Source of the DNA: Pseudomonas sp. KNUC1026
GTDB taxonomy: Bacteria; Pseudomonadota; Gammaproteobacteria; Pseudomonadales; Pseudomonadaceae
NCBI RefSeq assembly: GCF_021650705.1
Contig: NZ_CP087138.1
Location: 4,766,501-4,830,500 of the forward strand
Direction of reading: 5' to 3'
Length of the DNA: 64,000 nt
Shown piece after piece: positions 42,373 through 50,210 of the stretch. The notes beneath the pieces are model-generated. The model had not been told where the DNA came from. It saw only the letters and a list, made by a program, of their open reading frames with translations, and ran no database searches. The position numbers and the translations under genes are program-made. Each line of letters starts with the position of its first letter. Position 1 is the first letter of the stretch.

Positions 42373-42760
42373 ATGTACTTATTGCCAGATGATTTTGATT
42401 TTCGGCTGCTTTCCGGGTGTTATTTGGAAATGGTTTGTTTTGGTATGCGTGTCACAACGCTGGATTTTCACGCCCTCAAACAGCGCCTGGTGTCCCTCCA
42501 TATCAGGTTTCCTTCTGTATTGAGGGAGGACTTACGTATCAAGTTGGTAGTGTTTCAGGGAGGAGAGAGTTTGCAGACTCATCTACCAGTACCCCCTTGT
42601 TAGATTTCTTGTTGCGAGATGTTGTTTTGGTTGAAAAGGCGGAACGGCTACACTTTCAGTGTTATTTGGGTCGGACAATAAAATCGTAATCGAGGGCTGC
42701 GGCGGCTACTACGAATCCTATTCGATTTATTTAAATTCTGGTGACATCATAGTTGTTTAG
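42373..42760 (+). CDS. Probable immunity protein for module 2, frameshifted
   Basis: ATG at 42373 follows AGGAGAAG, 27 bp after the module 2 toxin stop. Two missing bases (T run 42465-42468 and near 42648) split it; repaired length is about 129 aa. It reads MYLLPDDFDFRLLSGCYLEM, RPQTAPGVPPYQVSFCIEGG, LLDFLLRDVVLVEKAERL and IVIEGCGGYYESYSIYLNSG, and ends DIIVV. No family recognised. Function is inferred from position behind a toxin tip. The frame breaks may be sequence errors or decay. Confidence 0.55.
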
Positions 42761-42782
42761 TTCATGCAAAAGTAGGGGGCGC

Positions 42783-43592
42783 CACGCCGGTAACGAAGGC
42801 CCTTGCTGCTTTACTGCGGGTACGAAGGTTTCTACACCTCAGAGTGACCGCACCATCGAGTCGCTCAAGGTGGGGGATGTTGTCTGGAGCAAGCCTGAGA
42901 AGGGGGTAAGCCGTTCGCGGCTGCGATTCTGGCCACGCATCAACATTCGGATCAGCCGATCTACCGGCTCAAACTTAAAAGTGTGCGTGGCGCAGGCGCA
43001 GCGGAAGGCGAGACCTTGCTGGTCACGCCGAGCCACCCCTTCTATGTCCCTGCCAATCGCGACTTTATTCCCGTCATCGATCTCAAACCGGGTGATCTGC
43101 TGCAGTCATTGTCCGATGGTGACAGCGAAAATATGTCGTCCGAAGTCGAGTCGCTTGAGCTGTACCTGCCTAGGGGCAAGACGTACAATCTGATGGTCGA
43201 TGTGGGGCATACGTTCTACGTCGGAGAACTGAAGACCTGGGTTCACAATACTGGGCCTTGTGATTTGCCTGCCGGTAAGTTTGATTATTTGTTCGGTCGT
43301 GTGTCTAGCAATTCCCATAATGCTCCTCGTTCGAACCAGCTCGCGCTTGAAATGAAAAGACTAGGGGGCCCGGATAATGCAGTTGCCCGTCAAAAGCTGA
43401 CTGATCATTTAACAATTTCCGCCAAAGCTGAGGAGGATGTGGTTAATGCTCTCACCAATCAGTACGGTAATTTTGAAGTTAGAGAGTCCCTTTTCATCAG
43501 GGCCGTCAGGGAAAGCTGCTAATTTTCAAAGTACCTTCCAGGTTCTAGATGATGGGACCTGTAGGCCCAGTACATTAATACCGCTTCGTTGA
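42783..43592 (+). pseudogene. Orphan cdiA-CT module 3: PT-HINT plus Ntox35-like toxin
   Basis: A full PT-HINT copy (GPCCFTAGTKVSTP to TWVHN) is followed by a third toxin tip. Shifts are at 42798-42799, in the G run 42902-42906 (the same site as in cdiA) and one extra base near 43498. After TWVHNTGPCDLP the tip reads KFDYLFGRVSSNSHNAPRSN, LALEMKRLGGPDNAVARQKL, NQYGNFEVRESLF and, repaired, GPSGKAANFQSTFQVLDDG, ending at 43592. This agrees with my knowledge of polymorphic toxin type 35 (Ntox35), an untested putative nuclease. No start codon or secretion domain, so it is silent unless recombined into cdiA. Confidence 0.7.
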
Positions 43593-43603
43593 GGGTTGCT
43601 ATA

Positions 43604-43951
43604 ATGGTATTTCCAAGCACAAATGATTTTTTAGAGCAGTTTGGTATCGAGCCTGTTGAGGTGGATTCGAACTTGGCTTTTTGTCGTTACATAAAAAAGT
43701 CAAAAGATAGTGAGATTGAGGTTGATATTTCCTTCAGCGCTACAATGGCCTCTTTTCAGGTTGTCCTGAGAGTTGCAATGCACGAGTTGGCAGTTATTTC
43801 TTCGGAGAGCGTCGAGACTATTGAGTTGTTGCGGGATAGCTCAGAGGCGGGCGTTCGTGTCGTTTTTAATTTGTCCAATTCAACCTCGGAAGCTCGGGTA
43901 ATATTTGAGCCTGAAGTCAGCTGTCGGTGGTGGACATTGCGTAATATTTAA
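43604..43951 (+). CDS. Probable immunity protein for the Ntox35-like module
   Basis: 115 aa, starting MVFPSTNDFLEQFGIEPVEV 12 bp after the toxin stop. Strand-rich, with IEVDISFSATMASFQVVLRV and a C-terminal RVIFEPEVSCRWWTLRNI. No named family recognised; role inferred from position. A decayed second copy of its 5' end together with the toxin tail lies at 45755-45920, showing this toxin/immunity pair has been duplicated. Confidence 0.6.
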   Translation: MVFPSTNDFLEQFGIEPVEVDSNLAFCRYIKKSKDSEIEVDISFSATMASFQVVLRVAMHELAVISSESVETIELLRDSSEAGVRVVFNLSNSTSEARVIFEPEVSCRWWTLRNI

Positions 43952-44147
43952 GCCGGCCAAAAAGCGGGGTGCCGCAGTACCCGACGAGGATGATGGCTTT
44001 TTGTGGAGGTCCATTGATGCCTCAAAGCTAGGAAAAGAAGCGTTATCTAAAAGTTTGATTCAATATGGCTCTATTGCAGGGGGCGTCACGTTTAGGGTTT
44101 ATTTAGATAAGGCCGCAAGGGTTGTGACAAATTTCCATCCTAAGTAA
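43952..44147 (+). pseudogene. Orphan toxin C-terminal fragment (module 4)
   Basis: An open frame overlapping the end of the previous gene encodes DEDDGFLWRSIDASKLGKEA, LIQYGSIAGGVTFRVYLDKA and ends VVTNFHPK. It looks like the last 60-70 residues of a CdiA-type nuclease tip, without HINT or start codon. It lies 13 bp before a CdiI-like immunity gene, so the pair is a truncated toxin/immunity module. Confidence 0.55.
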
Positions 44148-44160
44148 AGGTGAAGTGTTT

Positions 44161-44522
44161 ATGAAAGAACTGTTCGGTCAGCCGTACGATGGGGCAGATC
44201 CTTATCGGGCCGTTAAAGGTTATTTTGATAGAATGTATAGCGATGGATACTTTGTTGAGGCGATTGGCTATATCATTAAAAGGTGGGGGTTCAGTACGGA
44301 TGGGGCTTGCTGTAACTTCCCTGATGAAAATAGTATGTTTGTTGAAGATCATTTTGAGGGGTGGAATTTGCGTATGGCTATTTGCCTACGGATGAAGATA
44401 CAGTGGTCGTAAGTGAAGCTGTTTGCTCTGAATATATTCGATTAGCTTGTGAGATTTATCTTCAACGCCACCCTGGAGATACTCAAAAAATAAAAGAACT
44501 GCTGAGCCATATTCATTTTTGA
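44161..44522 (+). CDS. CdiI-like ribonuclease-toxin immunity protein, frameshifted
   Basis: 120 aa when one G is restored in the run at 44358-44361. It starts MKELFGQPYDGADPYRAVKG and contains YFDRMYSDGYFVEAIGYII, GACCNFPDENSMFVEDHFEG and, after repair, VEFAYGYLPTDEDTVVVSEA and LQRHPGDTQKIKELL. The pattern agrees with the family annotated as ribonuclease toxin immunity protein CdiI. It follows a truncated toxin tip. An intact protein would give protection against a matching RNase toxin. Confidence 0.62.
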
Positions 44523-44578
44523 ATTTGAATAAAAACAGCCTGGGCCGAGTGAGCTGTTTGATTTGAAATGTTTGAGAT

Positions 44579-44851
44579 GTGAAAAATCTTTCGTTCGCCG
44601 GCCGAGCGCTACAAAAACACGGTGGGCGAGAAGGCAGTGCATTTCCGAGTGCCAAAGGGGTCCCCTCGGAAATAAACAAGCGAGGTCAAAAGGTCGTTGA
44701 TGATATTCTTAACAACCCTGCTTCTACGGTAACCTTCAAAAATACCAGCAGGTTTGGACAGGTTATGGATATATTCGCTCCTGATGGAAGGGGAGTGCGC
44801 TATGATTCTGATGGAAAGTCTATCGGTCTATTGGAGCCTCCGAAGCTATGA
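44579..44851 (+). pseudogene. Orphan toxin tip (module 5)
   Basis: About 90 codons from a GTG at 44579, reading SFAGRALQKHGGREGSAFPS, INKRGQKVVDDILNNPAS, RFGQVMDIFAPDGRGVRYDS and ending LLEPPKL. The FAGRALxxHGGR opening and the FAPDGRGVRYD block are common in CdiA/Rhs C-terminal toxins, probably RNases of the BECR fold; this is from memory and untested. No HINT or secretion domain precedes it. Its stop overlaps the next start as ATGA, the coupling seen for toxin/immunity pairs. Confidence 0.6.
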
Positions 44852-45063
44852 CAAATCTATCATCATTAGTAACCAGTCCTCCAGATCGCGAGAATCTGGT
44901 ATTCGAAATTTGGTCGGGGAGAGATCAGATGGCTGAGGTCTCCCGTGAGCCTGGCCAGTCATTTAGAATTGAGATTTACCCGCCTGTCGAGGGAAAGAAG
45001 TGGGCTTTGGAACTCAAAGATTTTTTATCTCTCTTGAATCAATCAATGGAGAGCCTGAAATAA
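44848..45063 (+). CDS. Probable immunity protein for module 5
   Basis: 71 aa, ATG at 44848 overlapping the toxin stop. Reads RENLVFEIWSGRDQMAEVSR, SFRIEIYPPVEGKKWALELK and ends FLSLLNQSMESLK. Small strand-rich protein with a C-terminal helix; intact frame. Role inferred from the ATGA coupling. Confidence 0.62.
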   Translation: MTNLSSLVTSPPDRENLVFEIWSGRDQMAEVSREPGQSFRIEIYPPVEGKKWALELKDFLSLLNQSMESLK

Positions 45064-45181
45064 TATCTGAGGGTTGGCGAATTAAGGCGTCGCCGAAGGT
45101 TAGAATTTGTGTGGGATTGGCAGAAATCCAGCTAGCGTAGTGTTTCAAAAAAATGCCACTGAAAATTAATGTGTGGCCGCG

Positions 45182-45322
45182 TCCCAGTTCAGCAATAGCC
45201 TGTACCATCACGCCAACCACAACAGCAGCGGTTTTACCCAGACCTGCTTGACCGTTGTGGCCGGGCAGGGCTTAAGCATCCAGGCCGGCCGCGACATCAA
45301 CCCAGATCGACGGCACTTATGA
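45182..45322 (+). pseudogene. CdiA repeat remnant 2
   Basis: Reads SQFSNSLYHHANHNSSGFTQ and TVVAGQGLSIQAGRDINPD before a stop. The GLSIQAGRDIN unit is an FHA-type repeat like those in cdiA. It runs into the orphan immunity gene that follows. It is G/C-rich unlike the flanking orphan genes, as expected for a piece of cdiA. Confidence 0.6.
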
Positions 45323-45347
45323 AAATGAATTTTCAGTAATAAAAAAT

Positions 45348-45611
45348 ATGTTTAGCGCGTATTTGAATCAGGATTTTGATCTGGATTTTGTTAACGCAGA
45401 TGATGCGATTGCAGCGTTTTCCAGTCATGCCAGTCATATTGAAATAGAGAGAGCTTTAAAAGAGCTGGATATGCTGCTGAACGCTGACATGAATGAGAAG
45501 CAGCTAAGAAGTATAATTTTTGACAGATTCGGATGCGGCTATTTTTATCCTGCGGATTGGGTCGGGGGAGCAGTATGGTTAAGACATGTAGAATCATTGC
45601 TAAAAAAGTAG
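45348..45611 (+). CDS. Orphan CdiI-type immunity protein, 5' end lost
   Basis: Open from the CdiA remnant; the first Met is at 45348 but the family-like sequence begins earlier (YENEFSVIKNMFSAYLNQDF). It continues DLDFVNADDAIAAFSSHAS, LNADMNEKQLRSIIFDRFG and ends WLRHVESLLKK. The YLNQDFDLDF...DDAI pattern is that of contact-dependent growth inhibition immunity proteins (CdiI_2-like), about 100 aa. The natural start appears to have been replaced by the CdiA scrap, so expression is doubtful. Confidence 0.6.
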   Translation: MFSAYLNQDFDLDFVNADDAIAAFSSHASHIEIERALKELDMLLNADMNEKQLRSIIFDRFGCGYFYPADWVGGAVWLRHVESLLKK

Positions 45612-45754
45612 GTTGAGGTATCCAGATTTATGCAAAACTTTTAAATTGGAATGGTTTGAGTGTGTGCAGGGAGGGACCTGAAGTTTTTATGTAATTGAGC
45701 TAATTATGTTGTTGCAGAGAACCATTGTAAGTTGACATGTCAATAGTTGTGTGG

Positions 45755-45920
45755 GTTTTCGATAATGGAGTGCGTAAGCCCAGCATATTCCTGCCGTCTC
45801 GTCGAGGGTTGCTATGATGGTATTTCCAAGCATAAATGATTTTTAGAGGAGTTTGGCATCGAACCTGTCGAGGTGGATCTAGGCTTGGCTTTGTATCGTT
45901 ATATAAAAAATCAAAAGAGT
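45755..45920 (+). pseudogene. Decayed duplicate of the Ntox35-like tail and its immunity gene start
   Basis: The DNA repeats the segment 43540-43700 with changes: a toxin tail (VFDNGVRKPSIFLPSRRGLL in frame), then MVFPSINDF followed at once by a stop, then sequence matching the immunity gene for a further 80 bases. The copy breaks off near 45920. The 140 bp before it show no recognised gene. Confidence 0.65.
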
Positions 45921-45947
45921 TTATTCTACTAATAAGTGGGTGCCGAA

Positions 45948-46527
45948 ATGAAGAATTCTAATTATTTTTCAATATCGTGGACGGCTCCAATTGTGCCATC
46001 CATATCTCTTGCAGGCATACCGCTGGGGATCGATGCAGAAGTGCTGGCTCATGTGTTCCTTAATTACTTAATTGATGCATCCACTCAGCTCTATGAATTT
46101 GAAAATGCGCCAGGTCTCCGATTAGGGACTCACAGCCTAGATGAGTTCGGAAATGGCGGTTACTCTTTCTCTTTATTCGATGAGTCCGCTATTAATAAGC
46201 TGCTAAAGGGGACCCCTGCTTTATCAGTAATGATTAGGAAGTGGAGGGTTCATGCTGTTAAAGTTTACGATTTCAGTTTTCCTGGGGAGGTTTTACAAAA
46301 ACTCGTTTACAGAGGCCTTCTGCCGGAAGGCATTGGGTTAGGTGATATGGTTTCCAGTTTCTTGGCGTTTACGAATTTGGATTTTGATAGTGCTGAGGAT
46401 TGGTTCTATACCGACCAGGGCTATGGTGGGCTGAGAGGTCACCGGTTGGGGAGCCCCTCTGGAAGACCATCCAGATCAAATTGTTACTGCTTTATGTGTG
46501 ATATCAGGAGCGACCGCGAAGGTATGA
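45948..46527 (+). CDS. Protein of unknown function, possible orphan immunity, frameshifted
   Basis: About 192 aa when one extra base near 46435 is removed. It starts MKNSNYFSISWTAPIVPSIS and includes SLDEFGNGGYSFSLFDESAI, KLLKGTPALSVMIRKWRVHA and, after repair, GWGAPLEDHPDQIVTALCVI, ending ATAKV. The stop overlaps the next ATG as ATGA. A/T-rich like the immunity genes before it. No family recognised; position and size suggest immunity or another small cytosolic protein. Confidence 0.5.
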
Positions 46528-46875
46528 GTGGGACGTACTTTACTAATACCGATCTTGTACAGGTATTTTTTACAAAATTTTTGCTCCCGAGAAAAAGTAC
46601 GACCCTGACGCCTATAGGCAATGCTTCGCAAGCACGGAAGGCAACTTTGTAGCGATTGAAAAAGGTCATCAATCACACTCCTATCTATTATCTTTGATGG
46701 TTGTTCCGAATATGTCAATGAGCAGGTCTTTGAGCAACTTGCCGAAGCAATTGCACTCTCATGGCGGTTGACGTTACAGGATAGATTTCCTGGCAAAGCC
46801 TTCAAGCTCGAATTATCAAACACAGATCAGGATTACGGGCCAGTCGTGACTTTCTACCAGCTTCCCGTGCTTTAG
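46524..46875 (+). CDS. Protein of unknown function, possible orphan immunity, frameshifted
   Basis: About 117 aa when two bases are restored (T run near 46565-46570 and near 46690). Reads MSGTYFTNTDLVQVFF, IFAPEKKYDPDAYRQCFAST, NFVAIEKGHQSHSYLL, EQVFEQLAEAIALSWRLTLQ and ends YGPVVTFYQLPVL. It is coupled to the preceding gene. No family recognised. It is the last gene of the orphan array before kptA on the other strand. Confidence 0.5.
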
Positions 46876-46963
46876 ATATGAAGATGGCAGTGCGATTCCT
46901 GCCATTTGACTATATGGCCACGTTTCGTTTCTTGCGCCTGAAAGGCTGGAGCCAATGGCTCTT

Positions 46964-47512
46964 CTACCCTTCCTCAATCCACTCCCCCGGCACCCCATCC
47001 GTCAACCAGACCCCATTCTCCGCCCGATAGAACACAAATCCCGCCTCATGCATCCGCCGCGCCGCCACCTTTAGCACCACCGGCTCCCCATACCGCGTAC
47101 CCACTTCCACCGCAGTCGCAGCCTCTTGCGCCAAATGCACATGGTGCCGCTCACCGGCAATCAACCCCTTCTCCCGGATCGAAGCCAGAAACCGCCTCGC
47201 CGTGCCGTGATAAAGCACTTCCGGCGGAACCTGCTGCGCATGTTGCAGGTTGACCGAGGCCGTGGAGTGCCCCTGCACCGCACGAATGCGCTGCCCATCG
47301 GGCGAGAGGGCAAAGCGCTTCTTCGCGTTGGATTGCACTACTTGCTCAATGAGTGCCGTGTCGAGTGCGCGGCCTTGAGCCGCCGCCCCCGCAATCAATT
47401 GGTCGATGGCAGCCCAACCTTCGCTGTCGAGTTGCAACCCGATGGCGTGGGGCTCGTGCCGCAGCACGTAACTGAGGAACTTGCCGGTGTCGGTAAGGCG
47501 TTTGCTTTCCAT
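46964..47512 (-). CDS. kptA: RNA 2'-phosphotransferase KptA/Tpt1
   Basis: Transfers an internal RNA 2'-phosphate to NAD, giving ADP-ribose 1'',2''-cyclic phosphate. 182 aa, the usual bacterial length. Motifs: LTDTGKFLSYVLRHEP at residues 5-20 (with the catalytic Arg/His), LDSEGWAAIDQLI, and HGTARRFLASIREKGLIAGE with RHHVHLAQ in the NAD-binding half. Both core Arg/His pairs are present and the frame is intact. In bacteria the physiological substrate is unclear; RNA repair is suspected. It lies at the edge of an array of toxin/immunity genes, several probably RNase-related, but a functional link is only conjecture. Confidence 0.92.
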   Translation of the reverse strand: MESKRLTDTGKFLSYVLRHEPHAIGLQLDSEGWAAIDQLIAGAAAQGRALDTALIEQVVQSNAKKRFALSPDGQRIRAVQGHSTASVNLQHAQQVPPEVLYHGTARRFLASIREKGLIAGERHHVHLAQEAATAVEVGTRYGEPVVLKVAARRMHEAGFVFYRAENGVWLTDGVPGEWIEEG

Positions 47513-47661
47513 GGCGCTCGAACATTGGGAATTCAGCTGTTTTAAGGCAGACTCCGCGCGCTCGGGTGCGCAGAGCTGATGTGCGGTGGCACTCTACCAT
47601 TTTGCGTGGCGGTCACCATGCGCCATCCCGGGCCAGGCACCTCACTTATACGGACATACCC

Positions 47662-48372
47662 ATGCTTCCCCTTCTTGTCACCCTCGTAGCGCTATTACTT
47701 CTCGGCTTTGGCCTTTTGCGAGTGCTTAAGGCAAGGCCTCGTTATACCTTCTACGCCCTCATCGCCATGGCCATACCCGCAGGCGCATTCATCGCCTTGG
47801 TCGGGGTCTACTCAATGCCCGCCGGCTCGATGGAGCCGACCGTGAAAGTGGGCGATTACTTTGTCGTCAACAAGATGGCCTACAGCACGCGTGCACCTTG
47901 GTTCGGCATTCGCCTCGGTACTTTTGCCACGCCACAACGCGGCGATGTGATTGTGTTCGAATTCCCCTCTGATCGAGCGGTCATCCATCTCAAACGGGTT
48001 ATCGGCGTGCCGGGCGACAGGATCGTTTACACCACAGCCAAGCAGCTCTATATCAACGATGAACTTATCCCCGATATGGCCGCAGGGGAGGCGCGCGCAG
48101 GCCTGATTCAGGGCAAGGTACTTGAAGAGCGTATTGGGCAGGCGAGGTTCTCGATCCAGCAACTGGAAGGCTTGAACAGGCAATGGCCAACCAAAAGCTG
48201 GGTAGTCCCCGCCGGGCATTACTTCGTGATGGGCGACAACCGCGACAACTCCAACGACAGCCGTTACTGGGACGACGAGGCCATTGCCCCGGAGCTGCGC
48301 GCGATGGTGCCGGAGGAAAATATCCTGGGTAAGGCAGTGTTCCTGCCGTTGAAGCTCTCGCGAGTGCATTGA
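47662..48372 (+). CDS. lepB: Signal peptidase I
   Basis: Inner-membrane serine protease that removes signal peptides, 236 aa from ATG at 47662. Two N-terminal hydrophobic helices (residues 3-22 and 31-52) are followed by the catalytic Ser motif MPAGSMEPTVKVGDYFVVNK, the general-base Lys in HLKRVIGVPGDRI and the box E motif GDNRDNSNDSRYWD. It is shorter than the main Pseudomonas LepB (about 284 aa), and not beside lepA or rnc, so it is probably a second, accessory copy. An upstream in-frame start at 47566 lacks a ribosome site. Confidence 0.88.
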   Translation: MLPLLVTLVALLLLGFGLLRVLKARPRYTFYALIAMAIPAGAFIALVGVYSMPAGSMEPTVKVGDYFVVNKMAYSTRAPWFGIRLGTFATPQRGDVIVFEFPSDRAVIHLKRVIGVPGDRIVYTTAKQLYINDELIPDMAAGEARAGLIQGKVLEERIGQARFSIQQLEGLNRQWPTKSWVVPAGHYFVMGDNRDNSNDSRYWDDEAIAPELRAMVPEENILGKAVFLPLKLSRVH

Positions 48373-48387
48373 AACCCGCACCACGCT

Positions 48388-50156
48388 CTACGCCAACTCG
48401 CTCTCGGCCCCAAGCTGCTGCCGAGTCCATAACCGCCAGTAATACCCTTGCTGCGCCAGCAATTCTCCATGCGTACCGTCTTCGACCAGCCGCCCTTGGT
48501 CGAACACCACGATCCGGTCCAGATGCGCCACCGTCGAAAGGCGGTGCGCAACCACGATGACCGTGCGCTGTTCCATGATCTCGTCGAGCTTCTCCTGGAT
48601 GTAGCGTTCGGTCAGTGAATCGAGGCTTGAAGTCGCCTCGTCCATCACCAGGATCGGCGCGTTCTTCAGCAACACACGGGCGATGGCGATGCGTTGGCGC
48701 TGGCCCCGGAAAGCTTCACGCCACGCTCGCCCACCAGCGAGTCGTAGCCTTGCTCCAGCCCTTCGATGAAGCTGTGCGCACCCGCGCGCTCGGTGGCTGC
48801 CAGCAGCTCGGTTTCATCAGCGTCGAGGCGGCCGTAGTGGATGTTTTCACGAATGCTGCGGTGGAACAGGCCCGGGTCTTGCGGAATGAGGCCGATCTGC
48901 TGGTGCAGCGATTGCTGCGTCACTTCGCGGATGTCCTGGCCATCGATGAGCACGCGGCCGCTGTCGACGTCGTACAGGCGCAGCAGCAGGTTGAGCAGGG
49001 TCGACTTGCCGGAGCCTGAAGCGCCCACCAGCCCGACGCGCTGGCCGGCGGCGATGCGCAGGTCGAGGTTTTCGAACACCGGCCGGCCCGGCAGGTAGCC
49101 AAAGCTCAAGTGCTCGAAGCGGATCTCGCCGCGCTCCACCTTCAAGGGCTGGGCCTGGGGTGCGTCGGTGATGTCGTGCGGCCGCACCAGCGTGCGCACG
49201 CCGTTGGCGATGTTGCCCGAGGCTTCGAACAGCTCCATCAAGCGGCGGGAGAGGCCGGTGACGTCGCTGATGATCACCATCGACAGGCTGCTGGCCATCA
49301 CGAAGGTCGCCACGTCGATGCGGCCGGCCTGCCACAACCACAGCGACAGCCCGAGCATGCCGGCCTTGAGCAGCACGCCGCAGAGGTTCTGCAGCCAGCG
49401 AATGCGTTCCATGTAGCCCAGCGAGCGGTGTGCGGCGGCGACTTCCTCATCGAGGTAGCCGCCCAGGTAGTGGTGTTCGAAGCGCTGGCGGGCGAACAGG
49501 CGCACGTTGCTGAGGTTGGTGACGGCGTCGACCACCTTGCCGGTGGTGGTGCTGCGCGCGGCCGAATGCGCGCGTGCCAGCGGGTGGCTGCGCCGGGCGA
49601 GGAACCAGCACAAGGTCAGGAAGCCTGCCGCCCACGCACCCATGGCCAGGCCCAGCCAGCCGTCAGCGCTGCTCAGCAGCACCACCGACAGCACCAGGGT
49701 CACCAGCAGCGGGATCAGGTCGAAGATCAGGATCACCAGCGTCTGGCTGGTGCCCATCGACACCTCTGAAATACGGTGCGCGAGGGCGCCGGCGAATTCG
49801 CTGCTGATGAAGCGGTGGGAGTGGCGCTGCAGGTAGCCGAACAGTGCATGGGTCACCGCCCGGCGCTGGCGGGGCAGGGTGCGCACGTTGAACCAGCTGG
49901 CCAGGCGCAGGCTGCACATCTCCAGCACCAGCAGGCAGACGAAACCCGCCACCGGCCAGGCCAGCGCATGTGGCGCAGCCCCTTGAGTGACCAGCCGGGT
50001 GATTTGCCCCAAGGCCCAGGGAATGCCGAGCGTGAAGATCACCGAGGCGGTCTGCAGCAGCAGGATGGCCAGGTACGCCCAGCGGAAGCGCCCTACGAAA
50101 TGCAGCACGAAGCGGTAGGGTTCGGTGGGCAGGTGGTCGGGCGGTGTCTCGGTCAT
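48388..50156 (-). CDS. ABC exporter, fused membrane and ATPase domains, frameshifted
   Basis: 589 aa when one G is restored in the run at 48704-48707. The first 310 residues form a six-helix exporter domain. The ATPase has Walker A GLVGASGSGKSTLLNLLLRL, signature VKLSGGQRQRIAIARVL (whole only after repair), Walker B APILVMDEATSSLDS and switch VIVVAHRLSTVAHLD. This is a homodimeric MsbA/HlyB-like half transporter; the substrate is not evident. It converges with lepB and is followed by the MocR gene upstream on the same strand, 54 bp away, perhaps one transcript. Confidence 0.87.
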
Positions 50157-50210
50157 GATGGGCGCATACGCGGGCTGGGTTGCCGTTGGGCCATGGGCCG
50201 GCGGTGGGGT

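Noticed and set aside
39841..43270. HINT repeats as inteins or a CRISPR-like repeat array
   Set aside because: They encode PT-HINT pretoxin domains inside or derived from CdiA, not protein-splicing inserts, and there are no short regular repeats with unique spacers.
29241..46963. Prophage or transposon as carrier of the CDI region
   Set aside because: No integrase, transposase, terminal repeats or phage structural genes were found in or beside it.
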